From Proteobacteria bacterium UBA2133 (GTDB taxonomy: Bacteria; Pseudomonadota; Gammaproteobacteria; Arenicellales; UBA868), in the NCBI GenBank assembly GCA_002327725.1, contig DCXP01000036.1:2020-31987 (forward strand): a stretch of DNA of 29,968 nucleotides. The letters are read 5' to 3'. Below are positions 7,308 to 15,749 of this stretch, piece by piece. A program made the position numbers and the translations under genes. The notes under the pieces were generated by a model that saw only the letters and a list, made by a program, of their open reading frames with translations, did not search any database and was not told where the DNA came from. Each line of letters opens with the position of its first letter. Positions within the stretch are counted from its first letter, which is position 1.

Positions 7308-8225
7308 TTAACGCGCGTTCTGCGGCTCGACATCACCCAGTTCCGGGATAGGGCCGCTGTAAAAAGGCAGCTCGTCCACCTTCGGCTGCCACTGTCCAGT
7401 GCGTTCCAACTCGGCCAGATGGGAGGCAATCTCCTCAAGCGTCGCGAACCACACGCCCCCCTTGTTGTGCATGTAATCAATCAGCTTCTTGATCGCGAAG
7501 GCCCGGGCGAGCCGGCCACTCAGGAACGGGTGCCACACCGAAATCCATAACCCGCCGAATTCCCACGCCGCGTCAAATTCCTCCTGAAAGACCTCGCAGG
7601 CCTGGCGTGTCGATTTGATCGGCATCAGGGTGTCGAAATCCCGGCTGAACTGATAGTGCGGCCAGTCATCGAGGCCATAGTGAGAAGGCATTTCATAAAC
7701 GCGGCCACGGCTGTTGGCAATGACATAGGGCACATCATCGCCGAACAGTGAAGCGTCGTAGCGTATACCCTCGTCTATGAGGATATCCAGCGTATTTCGG
7801 GAAAACCGATAAGTCGCTGCCCGATAACCGCGGGGCGGCTGGCCGGTCATCCGGGTGATCACTTCCTTGCTGCGAACAAACCAGTAGCGCTCCTCTTCCG
7901 CGCTCATGGTATTCCCATGTTCATGCAGGTAGTGATGATGGCCGATCTCGTGCCCATCAGTCAGGATCTGCTCTACGGCCTCCGGATACTGCTCCATACA
8001 CCAGGCCGGCAGGAAAAAGGTCTGGCGCATACCAAACTCGCGATAAATCTCGAGCAGTCTCGGCAGGGCCACTTCCGGGCCATAGCGAAGTGCAGAGTTC
8101 TGCGCGATCTTGGTGTCCGCGCTGGCGTGGTGGCTGAGATGCAGGATGCTGTCTGCGTCCATATCAAAAGTAAACGCGACAGCGCAGCGTGCGCCGTTGG
8201 GCCACGGTGGCGCGTTGCGGATCAT
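7308..8225 (-). CDS. polysaccharide deacetylase family protein (NodB domain, PuuE-like)
   Basis: A 305-residue NodB-homology metal-dependent hydrolase. Motif 1 is TFDMDAD (catalytic Asp and metal Asp), and motif 2 is HEIGHHHYLHEHG, giving the two metal His ligands. RGYRAATYRFS is the Arg motif, and a later SVWHPFLSGR supplies the late His. The WPNGARCAVAFTFDMDAD start is typical of the intracellular allantoinase (PuuE)-like and cyclic-amide-type branch, not of secreted chitin deacetylases, and no signal peptide is present. The substrate is therefore more likely a small amide than a polymer. The start is uncertain: a GTG at 8270 lies 6 bases after the upstream stop but has an SD (GAGG) only 2 bases away, while the ATG at 8225 fits homologues better. 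It is coupled to the EamA transporter upstream. Confidence 0.8.
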   Translation of the reverse strand: MIRNAPPWPNGARCAVAFTFDMDADSILHLSHHASADTKIAQNSALRYGPEVALPRLLEIYREFGMRQTFFLPAWCMEQYPEAVEQILTDGHEIGHHHYLHEHGNTMSAEEERYWFVRSKEVITRMTGQPPRGYRAATYRFSRNTLDILIDEGIRYDASLFGDDVPYVIANSRGRVYEMPSHYGLDDWPHYQFSRDFDTLMPIKSTRQACEVFQEEFDAAWEFGGLWISVWHPFLSGRLARAFAIKKLIDYMHNKGGVWFATLEEIASHLAELERTGQWQPKVDELPFYSGPIPELGDVEPQNAR

Positions 8226-8276
8226 CTTAAGGCTTGGTCCATCATAGCTGTCAGCGAGGCAGACTAACACATCCTC

Positions 8277-9158
8277 TTAGGATTCTGCCCGTAACGACTC
8301 ATCGTCCGGTGCGGTCGTACGGCGGTTAATCCAGGCAACGCCAAAGAGAATCAGGCTTCCGCCAAAAATGAGGCCTAGCGTTAACACGTCGTCAAGAAAC
8401 AGAATTCCGCCAATGACCGCGAAGATCGGGGAAAGCAGCCCAAACGGCGTCACCAGGTTCACCGGGTATCGCTGCAACAGAAAATAAAGCCCGGAATTGG
8501 CCACTACTGAACTCATCACCGCGGTATAGACGAGCGCCAGCCACCCCGACCATGTTGCGTTTTGGATTACCTCCAAATGACCGCTTTCAAAGATCAGCGA
8601 AGTCAGCAGCAGCACCGGCGCGCTGACCACCGATACCCAGGCAACAATGCTGAAGGGATGAATCTTTCCGAGCCTGCGTATCTGAATAAATCCATACGCC
8701 GAAAACCCGCACGATACAGCCATCCAGAACAGTGCGGGCAGGTCGTCCAATGCCGCTGGATCAAAGGTAATGATCGCAGCCCCGATCATGGCAATGCAGA
8801 CCCCGGCGATGCGCGCAAGACCCATTCGCTCACCGAGCAGGATTACACCGAGCAGTAGCGCAAACGGCACTTCGAGTTTGCTGAATACGGCAATCGACGC
8901 CGTGTTATCCGCCAGGGCAACAGAAAGATACAGCGTCAGATACATACCGGCACCCATCACCAGTCCGATCCTGAAAAGCGGCGCCATCAGCGGTCGCCCC
9001 ACCCGCAGAAAACCAAAAAGCAAAACCGCAAGCAGGCCAAAACGGATTCCGGTAAACAGAATCGGCGGGAACTCGCGTAACCCGATCACCGCGGCGATGA
9101 ACATCGAGCCCCACAGCAGGTTGATCAGCACGGCGATCACGGCGTGCCACAGGGTCAT
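8277..9158 (-). CDS. EamA/DMT-family transporter
   Basis: A 293-residue inner-membrane protein with about ten hydrophobic segments in two EamA repeats. The first begins WHAVIAVLINLLWGSMFIAA; the conserved repeat ends are FSKLEVPFALLLGVILLGER and TPFGLLSPIFAVIGGILFLDD. Members of the drug/metabolite transporter superfamily usually export metabolites or amino acids. The ATG at 9158 has a good SD (GAGGTG about 7 bases upstream); an upstream in-frame GTG at 9167 is less likely. The deacetylase gene follows closely, so the transporter may move its substrate or product. The gene is divergent from the crotonase gene at 9307. Confidence 0.85.
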   Translation of the reverse strand: MTLWHAVIAVLINLLWGSMFIAAVIGLREFPPILFTGIRFGLLAVLLFGFLRVGRPLMAPLFRIGLVMGAGMYLTLYLSVALADNTASIAVFSKLEVPFALLLGVILLGERMGLARIAGVCIAMIGAAIITFDPAALDDLPALFWMAVSCGFSAYGFIQIRRLGKIHPFSIVAWVSVVSAPVLLLTSLIFESGHLEVIQNATWSGWLALVYTAVMSSVVANSGLYFLLQRYPVNLVTPFGLLSPIFAVIGGILFLDDVLTLGLIFGGSLILFGVAWINRRTTAPDDESLRAES

Positions 9159-9306
9159 GGTATGCACCTCAGTCCTGCTGGCAGCTTGAGCCAGGGAAGG
9201 TTTGGTAGGTAGCAGGGGCGTTTAAATCGGGGCGCGGGGCCGATCAGTAAAGAACCCATGTTCAAACCCCCCTGCTCTCCGGTAGAGTACTCAGCAGAGG
9301 CCGAGT

Positions 9307-10146
9307 ATGCAAATAGGTGACCTTGAATACGAAAGCGTCGATCGCGTCGCAAGCATAACGCTCAATCGCCCGGAAAAATTCAACGCGATTACAGAACGCA
9401 TGCCCGATGACCTGGCCGAGGCGGTCGCTCGCGCCAATGACGACGACTCGGTGCACGTCATTATGCTGACCGGCGCCGGGCGTGGATTCTGCGGTGGTTA
9501 CGACCTTAACGTATTTGCAGAAGGGAAAACCCAGGCAATACAGGATATGCCCTGGGATGCCATGATCGATTATCAGTTCATGCGTCGCTGCACCGACAGT
9601 TTCATGGCTTTGTGGCGAAGCCCCAAGCCCGTCGTCGCCAAGATCAATGGCGACGCGGTGGCTGGTGGCAGTGATATCGCGCTGTGCTGCGACCTCACCA
9701 TCATGAATGAAGATGCCCGGATCGGTTATCCGCCGGCAAGAGTCTGGGGATGCCCGACGACCGCTATGTGGGCATACCGGATCGGCGCTGAGCGTGCCAA
9801 AAGAATGCTCTTTACGGGCGATCTCGTCACAGGAAAAGAAGCCGAAGATATGGGTCTCGTGCTTCAGGCAGTACCGTCTGATCAGTTGGACGATGCGGTA
9901 GCAGTGCTGATTGAGCGGATCAAAGGTGTACCCAAGAACCAGCTTGCCATGATGAAGATGATGATCAACCAGGCTTACGACAATATGGGGCTCGCCAGCA
10001 CGCAAACGCTGGCGACCCTGTTCGACGGTTTCGCCCGCCATAGCCCTGAAGGTGTGGCGTTCAAGGCGCGCGCCGAAAAAGCGGGTTTCAAACAGGCCGT
10101 GGCCGAGCGCGACTCCGGAGACCCGATTCCCGGCAGCAAAAAGTGA
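9307..10146 (+). CDS. crotonase / enoyl-CoA hydratase family protein
   Basis: A 279-residue crotonase-fold protein that binds acyl-CoA in the cytoplasm. Oxyanion-hole segments are visible as GAGRGFCGGYDL (57-66) and NGDAVAGGSDIALCCDL. The two catalytic Glu residues of classical enoyl-CoA hydratase are not conserved: the first is Asp123 (GGSDIAL) and the second falls in GYPPARVWG, where Pro143 replaces it. This YPPARVWG subgroup is common in actinobacteria and proteobacteria, and its reaction is not simple hydration by the classical mechanism. The SD AGAGG is well placed. The gene heads a plus-strand run with an acyl-CoA synthetase fragment, an SDR and a quinone reductase, and its stop overlaps the next frame as GTGA. 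Confidence 0.85.
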   Translation: MQIGDLEYESVDRVASITLNRPEKFNAITERMPDDLAEAVARANDDDSVHVIMLTGAGRGFCGGYDLNVFAEGKTQAIQDMPWDAMIDYQFMRRCTDSFMALWRSPKPVVAKINGDAVAGGSDIALCCDLTIMNEDARIGYPPARVWGCPTTAMWAYRIGAERAKRMLFTGDLVTGKEAEDMGLVLQAVPSDQLDDAVAVLIERIKGVPKNQLAMMKMMINQAYDNMGLASTQTLATLFDGFARHSPEGVAFKARAEKAGFKQAVAERDSGDPIPGSKK

Positions 10147-10625
10147 GCTACGAGGTTCAGCTCACCAAATCTTACTTTCCAGCGCAATCCGGCGGCGCTA
10201 TCCGTGAGACCATTGACACAGATGGATGGCTGCACACAGGCGACCTTGGCACCATGGATACCCGCTATGTACGCATCACCGGACGGGTCAAGGACATGAT
10301 CATCCGGGGTGGGGAAAACATGTTTCCCACAGAGATAGAAAATATTCTGACGGAACATCCGAACATCGCCGAGGTAGCCGTGGTAGGCATTCCAGACAAG
10401 ACGTGGGGAGAAGTGATTGGCTGCTTTTTTCGCACTGAAAATAGCAAGCCGATCTCAGCCCGCATCCTGCATGACTTTTGTCGCGAGCATCTGCCGCCAC
10501 AAAAAACACTGACGATCTGGTGTCGCGTCGATGAATTTCCCATGACTGGTTCTCGCAAGATTCAGAAATTCGTGATTCGTGATCGGTTTCTGGACGGCGC
10601 CTATGATCCCCTCCCACTGGAGTAA
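10143..10625 (+). CDS. acyl-CoA synthetase, isolated C-terminal domain (probable remnant)
   Basis: A 160-residue open frame that holds only the end of an ANL-family acyl-CoA ligase. It has DGWLHTGDLG (motif A7), YVRITGRVKDMIIRGGENMF (hinge/A8), the C-terminal domain PNIAEVAVVGIPDKTWGEVI, and the catalytic Lys motif SRKIQKFVIRD. Full-length enzymes have about 500-550 residues; the adenylation domain with the P-loop TSGTTG is absent here and nearby upstream. One residue also seems missing in the hinge (MDTRYVR; usually MDxxGYVR). The putative GTG start overlaps the crotonase stop. Alone it cannot form acyl-adenylates, so it is probably a deletion remnant. A role as a stand-alone partner domain cannot be excluded. 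Confidence 0.75.
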   Translation: MSYEVQLTKSYFPAQSGGAIRETIDTDGWLHTGDLGTMDTRYVRITGRVKDMIIRGGENMFPTEIENILTEHPNIAEVAVVGIPDKTWGEVIGCFFRTENSKPISARILHDFCREHLPPQKTLTIWCRVDEFPMTGSRKIQKFVIRDRFLDGAYDPLPLE

Positions 10626-10630
10626 CTTAA

Positions 10631-11446
10631 ATGAATCTCAACGATAAAACCGTCGTCGTTACCGGGGGCGCCCGTGGTATTGGCAAGGCGCTGGGTCAAG
10701 CGTTTTCGGATCAGGGTGCTCGCGTTGTCATTGCTGACATACTTGCCGAGGAAACCGCTGAAACGGCGGCTGCTATCTCCGGGCTCGCCGTAACCTGTGA
10801 TGTTTCCCGGGAAGAGAATGTTCAACATCTGGTCACTGCTGTCGAAAAGACCTACGGGCCGATAGATTTGTTTTGTTCCAACGCCGGAATATGCCGAGGA
10901 GAACCAAGTCACTCCGCCTCTGCACCTAACACGGTTTGGCAGGCCTGTTGGGATATTCACGTAATGGCCCACGTATATGCTGCGCGGGCTGTCCTGCCCT
11001 CGATGCTCGAGCGTGGCGAAGGATATTTTGTTCAGATGGCGTCAGCAGCGGGACTACTCAGCCAAATTGGTGATGCCGCCTACTCCGCATCCAAGCACGC
11101 CACAGTCGGATTTGCCGAATCGTTATCGATAACGCATGGCGATGATGGGATCAAGATCTCGGTAGTCTGCCCACAGTACGTTGCGACCCCGATGCTCGGG
11201 TACAGCGAAAACGAAGACTCAGATCAGTTTCCAGGAGTGATCAGTCCCATCGAGTTGGCAAGAACAGTCGTTGAGGGAATTGAAGCTGAAAAGTTCCTGA
11301 TTCTGCCTCACCCGGATGTGGCAAAGTTCATTCAGCATAAAACTGCAGACTATGATCGCTGGCTGGGCGGAATGCGTAAACTTCGTCGCAACATCCTGAG
11401 TGAAATCGGCAGCACACGTCTTGAAGAGATGCACAAACTGATCTGA
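10631..11446 (+). CDS. short-chain dehydrogenase/reductase (SDR)
   Basis: A 271-residue classical SDR. It has the NAD(P)-binding motif TGGARGIG (11-18), an acidic Asp36 after the second strand (VVIADI) that favours NAD(H), NAG at 84-86, and the catalytic Ser138, Tyr151 and Lys155 (YSASK). The long C-terminal helix region (FIQHKTADYDRWLGGMRKLR) is common in SDRs of lipid or hydroxyacyl metabolism. The SD GGAG stands before the ATG, 5 bases after the acyl-CoA synthetase fragment. Its neighbours suggest oxidation of a hydroxyacyl-type intermediate; the substrate is unknown. Confidence 0.87.
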   Translation: MNLNDKTVVVTGGARGIGKALGQAFSDQGARVVIADILAEETAETAAAISGLAVTCDVSREENVQHLVTAVEKTYGPIDLFCSNAGICRGEPSHSASAPNTVWQACWDIHVMAHVYAARAVLPSMLERGEGYFVQMASAAGLLSQIGDAAYSASKHATVGFAESLSITHGDDGIKISVVCPQYVATPMLGYSENEDSDQFPGVISPIELARTVVEGIEAEKFLILPHPDVAKFIQHKTADYDRWLGGMRKLRRNILSEIGSTRLEEMHKLI

Positions 11447-11493
11447 CCGGATCTCGCTGCCCTGCGCACGATCGACAGACCCAGAGAAACAAA

Positions 11494-12069
11494 ATGAAGA
11501 TTCTTGTTGTCATGGCCCATCCGAGGCGGGATTCACTGACCGGTCAGATCACGGACGCGGTGATGAGCGGCCTTGAGGTAGCGGGCCACGAGGCTGAACT
11601 GGCAGACCTCTATAGCGAAGGCTTTGATCCACTGATCATGCCGCCGGACGAGCCTGACTGGGGGAGCAAAGATAAAACCTACTCCCCCGAAGTTCAGTCA
11701 GAGATTGCGCGGCTTGAGCGCAACGAGGGCATGATTCTGGTCTTCCCTATCTGGTGGTGGTCGTTCCCCGCGATACTGAAAGGCTGGATTGACCGCGTCT
11801 GGAATAAAGACGTTGCCTATGGCTCCCGATTCCTGAAGCATAAACGAGCCCTTGCCATCGGGCTTTCTGCCTCAGATGGACCCACCTATGCCAAGCGCGG
11901 CTACGATACCGCGATTGAGACCCAGATCGTGACAGGCATCTTTGATTTTTGCGGGATCGCGGACGGGCGTTTTGCGTATCTGCATCACTCCACCGATGGC
12001 GGTGAACGTCCGGCAGAAATGATCCAGGAAGCCTATGAAATGGGCCGGGCTTTTTCCGACGGTCTGTAA
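11494..12069 (+). CDS. NAD(P)H-quinone oxidoreductase-like flavoprotein (flavodoxin fold)
   Basis: A 191-residue Flavodoxin_2-type protein resembling NQO1, MdaB and KefF. It has the FMN/FAD phosphate-binding start MKILVVMAHPRRDSLTGQI and the family signature FPIWWWSFPAILKGWIDRV (84-102), then the YGSRF and KRALAIGLSASDGPTYAKRG segments. It would transfer two electrons from NAD(P)H to quinones or related electrophiles in the cytoplasm. It follows the SDR by 47 bases and precedes the MFS gene by 40, so a shared transcript is likely. Confidence 0.85.
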   Translation: MKILVVMAHPRRDSLTGQITDAVMSGLEVAGHEAELADLYSEGFDPLIMPPDEPDWGSKDKTYSPEVQSEIARLERNEGMILVFPIWWWSFPAILKGWIDRVWNKDVAYGSRFLKHKRALAIGLSASDGPTYAKRGYDTAIETQIVTGIFDFCGIADGRFAYLHHSTDGGERPAEMIQEAYEMGRAFSDGL

Positions 12070-12109
12070 CCCAATTGCCCAACGTCCCCGACCGGGCTCT
12101 TGAGCTTCA

Positions 12110-13267
12110 ATGACCCGGGGCACCACAAGTAAGCATCTTCCCTTCGCGGGGTTCTTTTTCGTGGCGTCGATCGCCCGAGCCGTACTGTTATCGATTCTGC
12201 CGCTTAAGGCGCTGACTCTATTGGGCAGTGCACAAAATGTGAGCGTATTGTTTTTCGTCGTCAGCGTCTGCGGTATCGGTATCAGTCTGGGTGTCTATTC
12301 AGCGCTTAGACACATCAGTCTGTATGCTGGCTTTCTGGTCAGCCTTCTGGTGATGACGGTATCTGTCCTGCTGCTTTCCGGTGATGACCTATCGGGTTTC
12401 TCTATCGGGATGGTGCTTCATATATTCGGAATCACTTCGATGGAGGTCATTCTGAACCTCTATGTGATGCAGCAGATTCCGAGGAATCAATTGTCTGAGT
12501 TTGAACCCTGGCGGATGGTCGCCATGGTTGTTGCACTCTCTATCGGTCCCTGGCTGGGGGTCTATCTGCAATCGACTTACGCGGACTGGCTGCCGTTTGC
12601 AGTCGCGATCGCAGGTTCATTGGTGACCCTGATTTATTTCCGAGGTCTTGGCCTGCATCATCTGGAAATACGTAAAACGCCTGCTGGTTCTAATCTGATG
12701 CGAAACATACGGCGATTCCTGGAGCAGCCCCGTCTGCGACTCGCCTGGGTTCTGACACTGGCGAGATCAGGTTGGTGGCAACTCTTTATCATTTACACAC
12801 CCATCTATGCCGTTCACTCGGGGTTGGGAGAGTTATGGGGGTCCGCGATTGTCTCTATCGGCTCCGCGTGGACACTGACGGTGCCGTTCTGGGGCTGGGT
12901 AGCGCGGCGCTACTCCTTGAGGTTTCTGATGCGCACGGGATTCCTGATGACGAGCCTTGTGACGACTGCTGTCTTTATCTTCGCGGGCTCTCCGACAATT
13001 GCGGTTACCCTGTTGATCCTGGCAGCCCTTGGCGCAACGATGCTGGATGGCTCAGGTCACGTATTGTTTTTACGGGCCGTGCGGCCGAGCGAACGCACCG
13101 AGATGGCGGGGGTTTACCAGACTTACCGTGATGCTGCCAACCTGGCCGTTCCCGGGATATTTGCGGTACTGCTCAAGTTCTTTTCCTTGCCGGTGGTCTT
13201 CGCTGGCGGTGCTGTCTGGATGATGGCGGCCGCAGTCACTTCAAAACACATACCGAAGCGGATGTGA
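12110..13267 (+). CDS. MFS transporter
   Basis: A 385-residue inner-membrane protein with about 12 hydrophobic segments in two halves separated by a cytoplasmic loop (LEIRKTPAGSNLMRNIRRFL). Features of the major facilitator superfamily include RNQLSEFEPWRMVAMVVALS (motif with an Arg in the membrane) and the loop RRYSLRFLMRTGF between two helices of the second half. The substrate is unknown. It is last in the plus-strand run beginning with the crotonase and faces the proline racemase-family gene on the other strand. No strong SD precedes the ATG. Confidence 0.83.
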   Translation: MTRGTTSKHLPFAGFFFVASIARAVLLSILPLKALTLLGSAQNVSVLFFVVSVCGIGISLGVYSALRHISLYAGFLVSLLVMTVSVLLLSGDDLSGFSIGMVLHIFGITSMEVILNLYVMQQIPRNQLSEFEPWRMVAMVVALSIGPWLGVYLQSTYADWLPFAVAIAGSLVTLIYFRGLGLHHLEIRKTPAGSNLMRNIRRFLEQPRLRLAWVLTLARSGWWQLFIIYTPIYAVHSGLGELWGSAIVSIGSAWTLTVPFWGWVARRYSLRFLMRTGFLMTSLVTTAVFIFAGSPTIAVTLLILAALGATMLDGSGHVLFLRAVRPSERTEMAGVYQTYRDAANLAVPGIFAVLLKFFSLPVVFAGGAVWMMAAAVTSKHIPKRM

Positions 13268-13333
13268 GTGCCGACTTAAGGCAATCTGCTTTTGCAGCGG
13301 TTTTCGATACTTCGGGAAACCAAAGCCAGATAT

Positions 13334-14326
13334 TTAAATTACAAACCCTTCCGGAAAGGGGTCATCGGAATCGACATAGATGGTGTTGAGCCCGGTGATG
13401 TAGGCTGAGCCCGAGATTCCGGGAATAATGGCCTCGTAATCACCCACCGTGGTTTGCTCCTCCGCAGTACCTGTAAAGGCACTGCCGATATAGCTTTCAT
13501 GCACAAAGGGCTCACCGGTTTTGAGGAGACCCCTGGCGACCCGCTGCGCCAGACGCGCTGAGGTTCCCGTCCCGCAGGGTGACCGATCGATCATCCCGCC
13601 CGCGATGACACAGCCCCGAGCATCACTTCCTGCATCCATTGGCTCACCTGTCCACATACAGTGTCTCAAGCCAGAAATGCTGTCATCGAGTGGGTGAACG
13701 ATATCGCAAGCGTCTTCGATGGCTTCTCTGAGACGAACCCCCATCTGAATTAACGTAAGGGCATCGAAGTCGCTGATGTCGTTGAAGTTATCCTGGCGCT
13801 CTATGATCGGGTAAAAGTTTCCCCCGTAAGCAATGTCCACGTTCAGCGGGCCAAGATCCGGTGATTCAATCTGTAGGTCCTGATACATCATAAATGAGGG
13901 AACATTGATCAGTTTCGCACTTTTGACTCTTTCCCCTTCCTGCACGTACTGCACATCAACGCGCCCTGCGGGTGTTTCCAGTCGAAGCAGTCCGTCGGTC
14001 TTTGGTGTCACCAGCCCACGTTCAAGCGCAAATGTTGCTGTTCCGATGGTCCCGTGACCACACATCGGCAAACTGCCCGTGGTCTCGATATAGATAACCC
14101 CCATATCAAAATCGTCACTCGACGGGGGATAGATGATGCTTCCGGACATTGCCGAATGTCCGCGCGGCTCAAACATGAGCGCGCGGCGAATCCAGTCAAA
14201 TTCCCGGATAAAGTGCTGGCGACGCTCGCTCTGATCCGCACCTTGAAGGTCCGGCGCACCGCTAGTCACCATGCGCACGGGCATGCCCGCGGTATGCCCA
14301 TCGACGCACTCAAAAGACGCTTTCAT
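13334..14326 (-). CDS. 4-hydroxyproline 2-epimerase / proline racemase family
   Basis: A 330-residue cytoplasmic, cofactor-independent racemase. Both catalytic cysteines are visible: Cys89 in SLPMCGHGTIG and Cys251 in DRSPCGTGTSA. Two Cys residues indicate an epimerase or racemase; the dehydratase branch of the family has Thr in place of the second. The start FECVDGHTAGMPVRMV is typical of hydroxyproline epimerases. The expected role is conversion of trans-4-hydroxy-L-proline to cis-4-hydroxy-D-proline, the first step of hydroxyproline use, or racemisation of proline or betaine-like derivatives. The usual partner genes (D-hydroxyproline oxidase, deaminase, KGSA dehydrogenase) are not in the window. 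An SD (AGGAG) lies 13 bases upstream of the ATG, somewhat far. Confidence 0.87.
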   Translation of the reverse strand: MKASFECVDGHTAGMPVRMVTSGAPDLQGADQSERRQHFIREFDWIRRALMFEPRGHSAMSGSIIYPPSSDDFDMGVIYIETTGSLPMCGHGTIGTATFALERGLVTPKTDGLLRLETPAGRVDVQYVQEGERVKSAKLINVPSFMMYQDLQIESPDLGPLNVDIAYGGNFYPIIERQDNFNDISDFDALTLIQMGVRLREAIEDACDIVHPLDDSISGLRHCMWTGEPMDAGSDARGCVIAGGMIDRSPCGTGTSARLAQRVARGLLKTGEPFVHESYIGSAFTGTAEEQTTVGDYEAIIPGISGSAYITGLNTIYVDSDDPFPEGFVI

Positions 14327-14498
14327 CGATTGATCTATTCTCCTGAACTATGGCGATGATTTACCGAAAACCGACAGGCGCAAGACCCCCTTGGCACATC
14401 AAGCGTATACCACTGCCCCGCTCACCGCACCGAAATATTATCCTAACATCAGTTTTTGGGTTTTCAGAGGCTGCACTCACCGGCAGGCACGTTGCCTC

Positions 14499-14795
14499 TT
14501 ATGCATCCAGGGCATGGTTGTTACGCATGACATCCAGATAAGCATCTGAGATCTCGATGGGTGATGCGATCCGCTTCAAGGCGGGCGCGTCGAAACTGTG
14601 CCCCGGCGCAATATCAAAGCGGGGGCGACCATCAAACGTGACGCCGTAGGGCTCGCTTTCATGCCGACTCTCTTCTTTCCATCTTTCAAAATCTTTGGGT
14701 AAGCGCTGGAGCTGATCGTCGGTTAAGGCGTCTTCCAGAAAAAGGTGCCCCTCTTCCCTGAATTGATCCAGTTATTTCGACGAAAGCGTTGCCAT
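14499..14795 (-). pseudogene. N-terminal fragment of a phytanoyl-CoA dioxygenase (PhyH) family gene
   Basis: On the minus strand a frame from ATG at 14795 reads MATLSSK, then TAA at 14774-14772, then 90 residues (LDQFREEGHLFLEDALTDDQ to NNHALDA) before a second stop at 14501-14499. The segment matches the N-terminal part of PhyH-type 2-oxoglutarate dioxygenases: QFREEGHLFLEDALT, and GVTFDGRPRFDIAPGHSFDA with the following PALKRIASPIEIS. The first stop sits where Gln is usual (SxxQLxxF), and CAA-to-TAA would explain it. The iron-binding HxD...H part is entirely missing; PhyH proteins usually have about 280-330 residues. This is a decayed remnant, separate from the intact PhyH gene at 26977-27792. 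Confidence 0.72.
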
Positions 14796-14875
14796 CTTGG
14801 GTCTGCTTCAGCCTGAAAGGCTCTGATTATGTTTCATCAGATCGGTGGTCGCACCTGGCTAACCTCAGCAACCTC

Positions 14876-15688
14876 TCATTTTCTCGCGAGATAGGCGTAC
14901 CGCAGCAGTCTCTCATCTGAATAGAGCTCGACAAGCCTCTTGAGGTAAGTCTGCTCATGTTCAAATGCGGGAGCACCAAATTCGGCTACCAGTTCTTTCT
15001 TGTATTTCTCTCTTGCCTTCCAGCGACCGCTGCAGATGGCGATCAGCCCGTCACTGTGCTGTTCTTTTTTCTCAAGTTCAAAACCTGCGGACACGAGCGC
15101 AGATTCATTGAAGCCATCGGGGACAAAGTGACTGATGCCGTAGTGGCTGCGTATCCGGATATCCTCGTCCGACAGAGAACCGTTGACGATGCAGGCATCA
15201 GTAAAAAGAAAGCAACCGCCCGGAGCGAGCACTCGCCATAACTCCGAGAAACTTCGTGCGCGATCCGGAAGATGCATCATCACATCGATACTGATCACGG
15301 CATTAAAACAATTATCCTCAAAGGGCAGTGTGGCTTCTTCGCTCACGTCCTGGAGTGCGATACGCTCACTTAATCCCATCATCGAAACCCGATTTCGCGC
15401 GGACGCAAGCGCGGTGGCATTGATATCAACACCGGTGGCCTTTACGCCGGCTTGACTTACCACATAGGTCAACGGACCCGCCGGCCCACAGCCAAAATCC
15501 AGGACATGGTCTGTTGTGGACAGGGCAAACCAGTCCAGATACTCCCGCAAATCTTTCGCAACAATCCAAGAGTGTTGACCGATGTCTTCCTCGAAAGCCT
15601 CAGAGCGGACTTTCTGGATAAGCGACGAATCAAACTGGGAATACACTGCCGAGTATTCGCGCCTGATACTTTTTTCACGGCTGGACAT
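14876..15688 (-). CDS. class I SAM-dependent methyltransferase
   Basis: A 270-residue methyltransferase. The SAM-binding motif I is VLDFGCGPAGPL (62-73), with acidic Asp88 in TGVDIN and motif IV/V near ISIDVMMHLPDRARSFSELW and RVLAPGGCFLFTD. The N-terminal part YSQFDSSLIQKVRSEAFEED, with GQHSWIVAKDLREYLDWF after it, resembles small-molecule N-methyltransferases of the sarcosine/dimethylglycine type, but the acceptor cannot be deduced. An SD (AAGGA) precedes the ATG. It lies downstream of the acyl-CoA synthetase/hydratase pair on the same strand, 61 bases away, and may be co-transcribed. Confidence 0.82.
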   Translation of the reverse strand: MSSREKSIRREYSAVYSQFDSSLIQKVRSEAFEEDIGQHSWIVAKDLREYLDWFALSTTDHVLDFGCGPAGPLTYVVSQAGVKATGVDINATALASARNRVSMMGLSERIALQDVSEEATLPFEDNCFNAVISIDVMMHLPDRARSFSELWRVLAPGGCFLFTDACIVNGSLSDEDIRIRSHYGISHFVPDGFNESALVSAGFELEKKEQHSDGLIAICSGRWKAREKYKKELVAEFGAPAFEHEQTYLKRLVELYSDERLLRYAYLARK

Positions 15689-15749
15689 CGATCCTTTTCC
15701 TCAGCGCGTTATTGGGTGACTCTTTGATGAGCCGTGCCGTACCCGTCAC

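Noticed and set aside
9262..10041. 259-codon open frame antisense to the first crotonase gene
   Set aside because: The crotonase is well supported by motifs and an SD; the antisense frame is Cys/His/Arg-rich without any recognisable domain.
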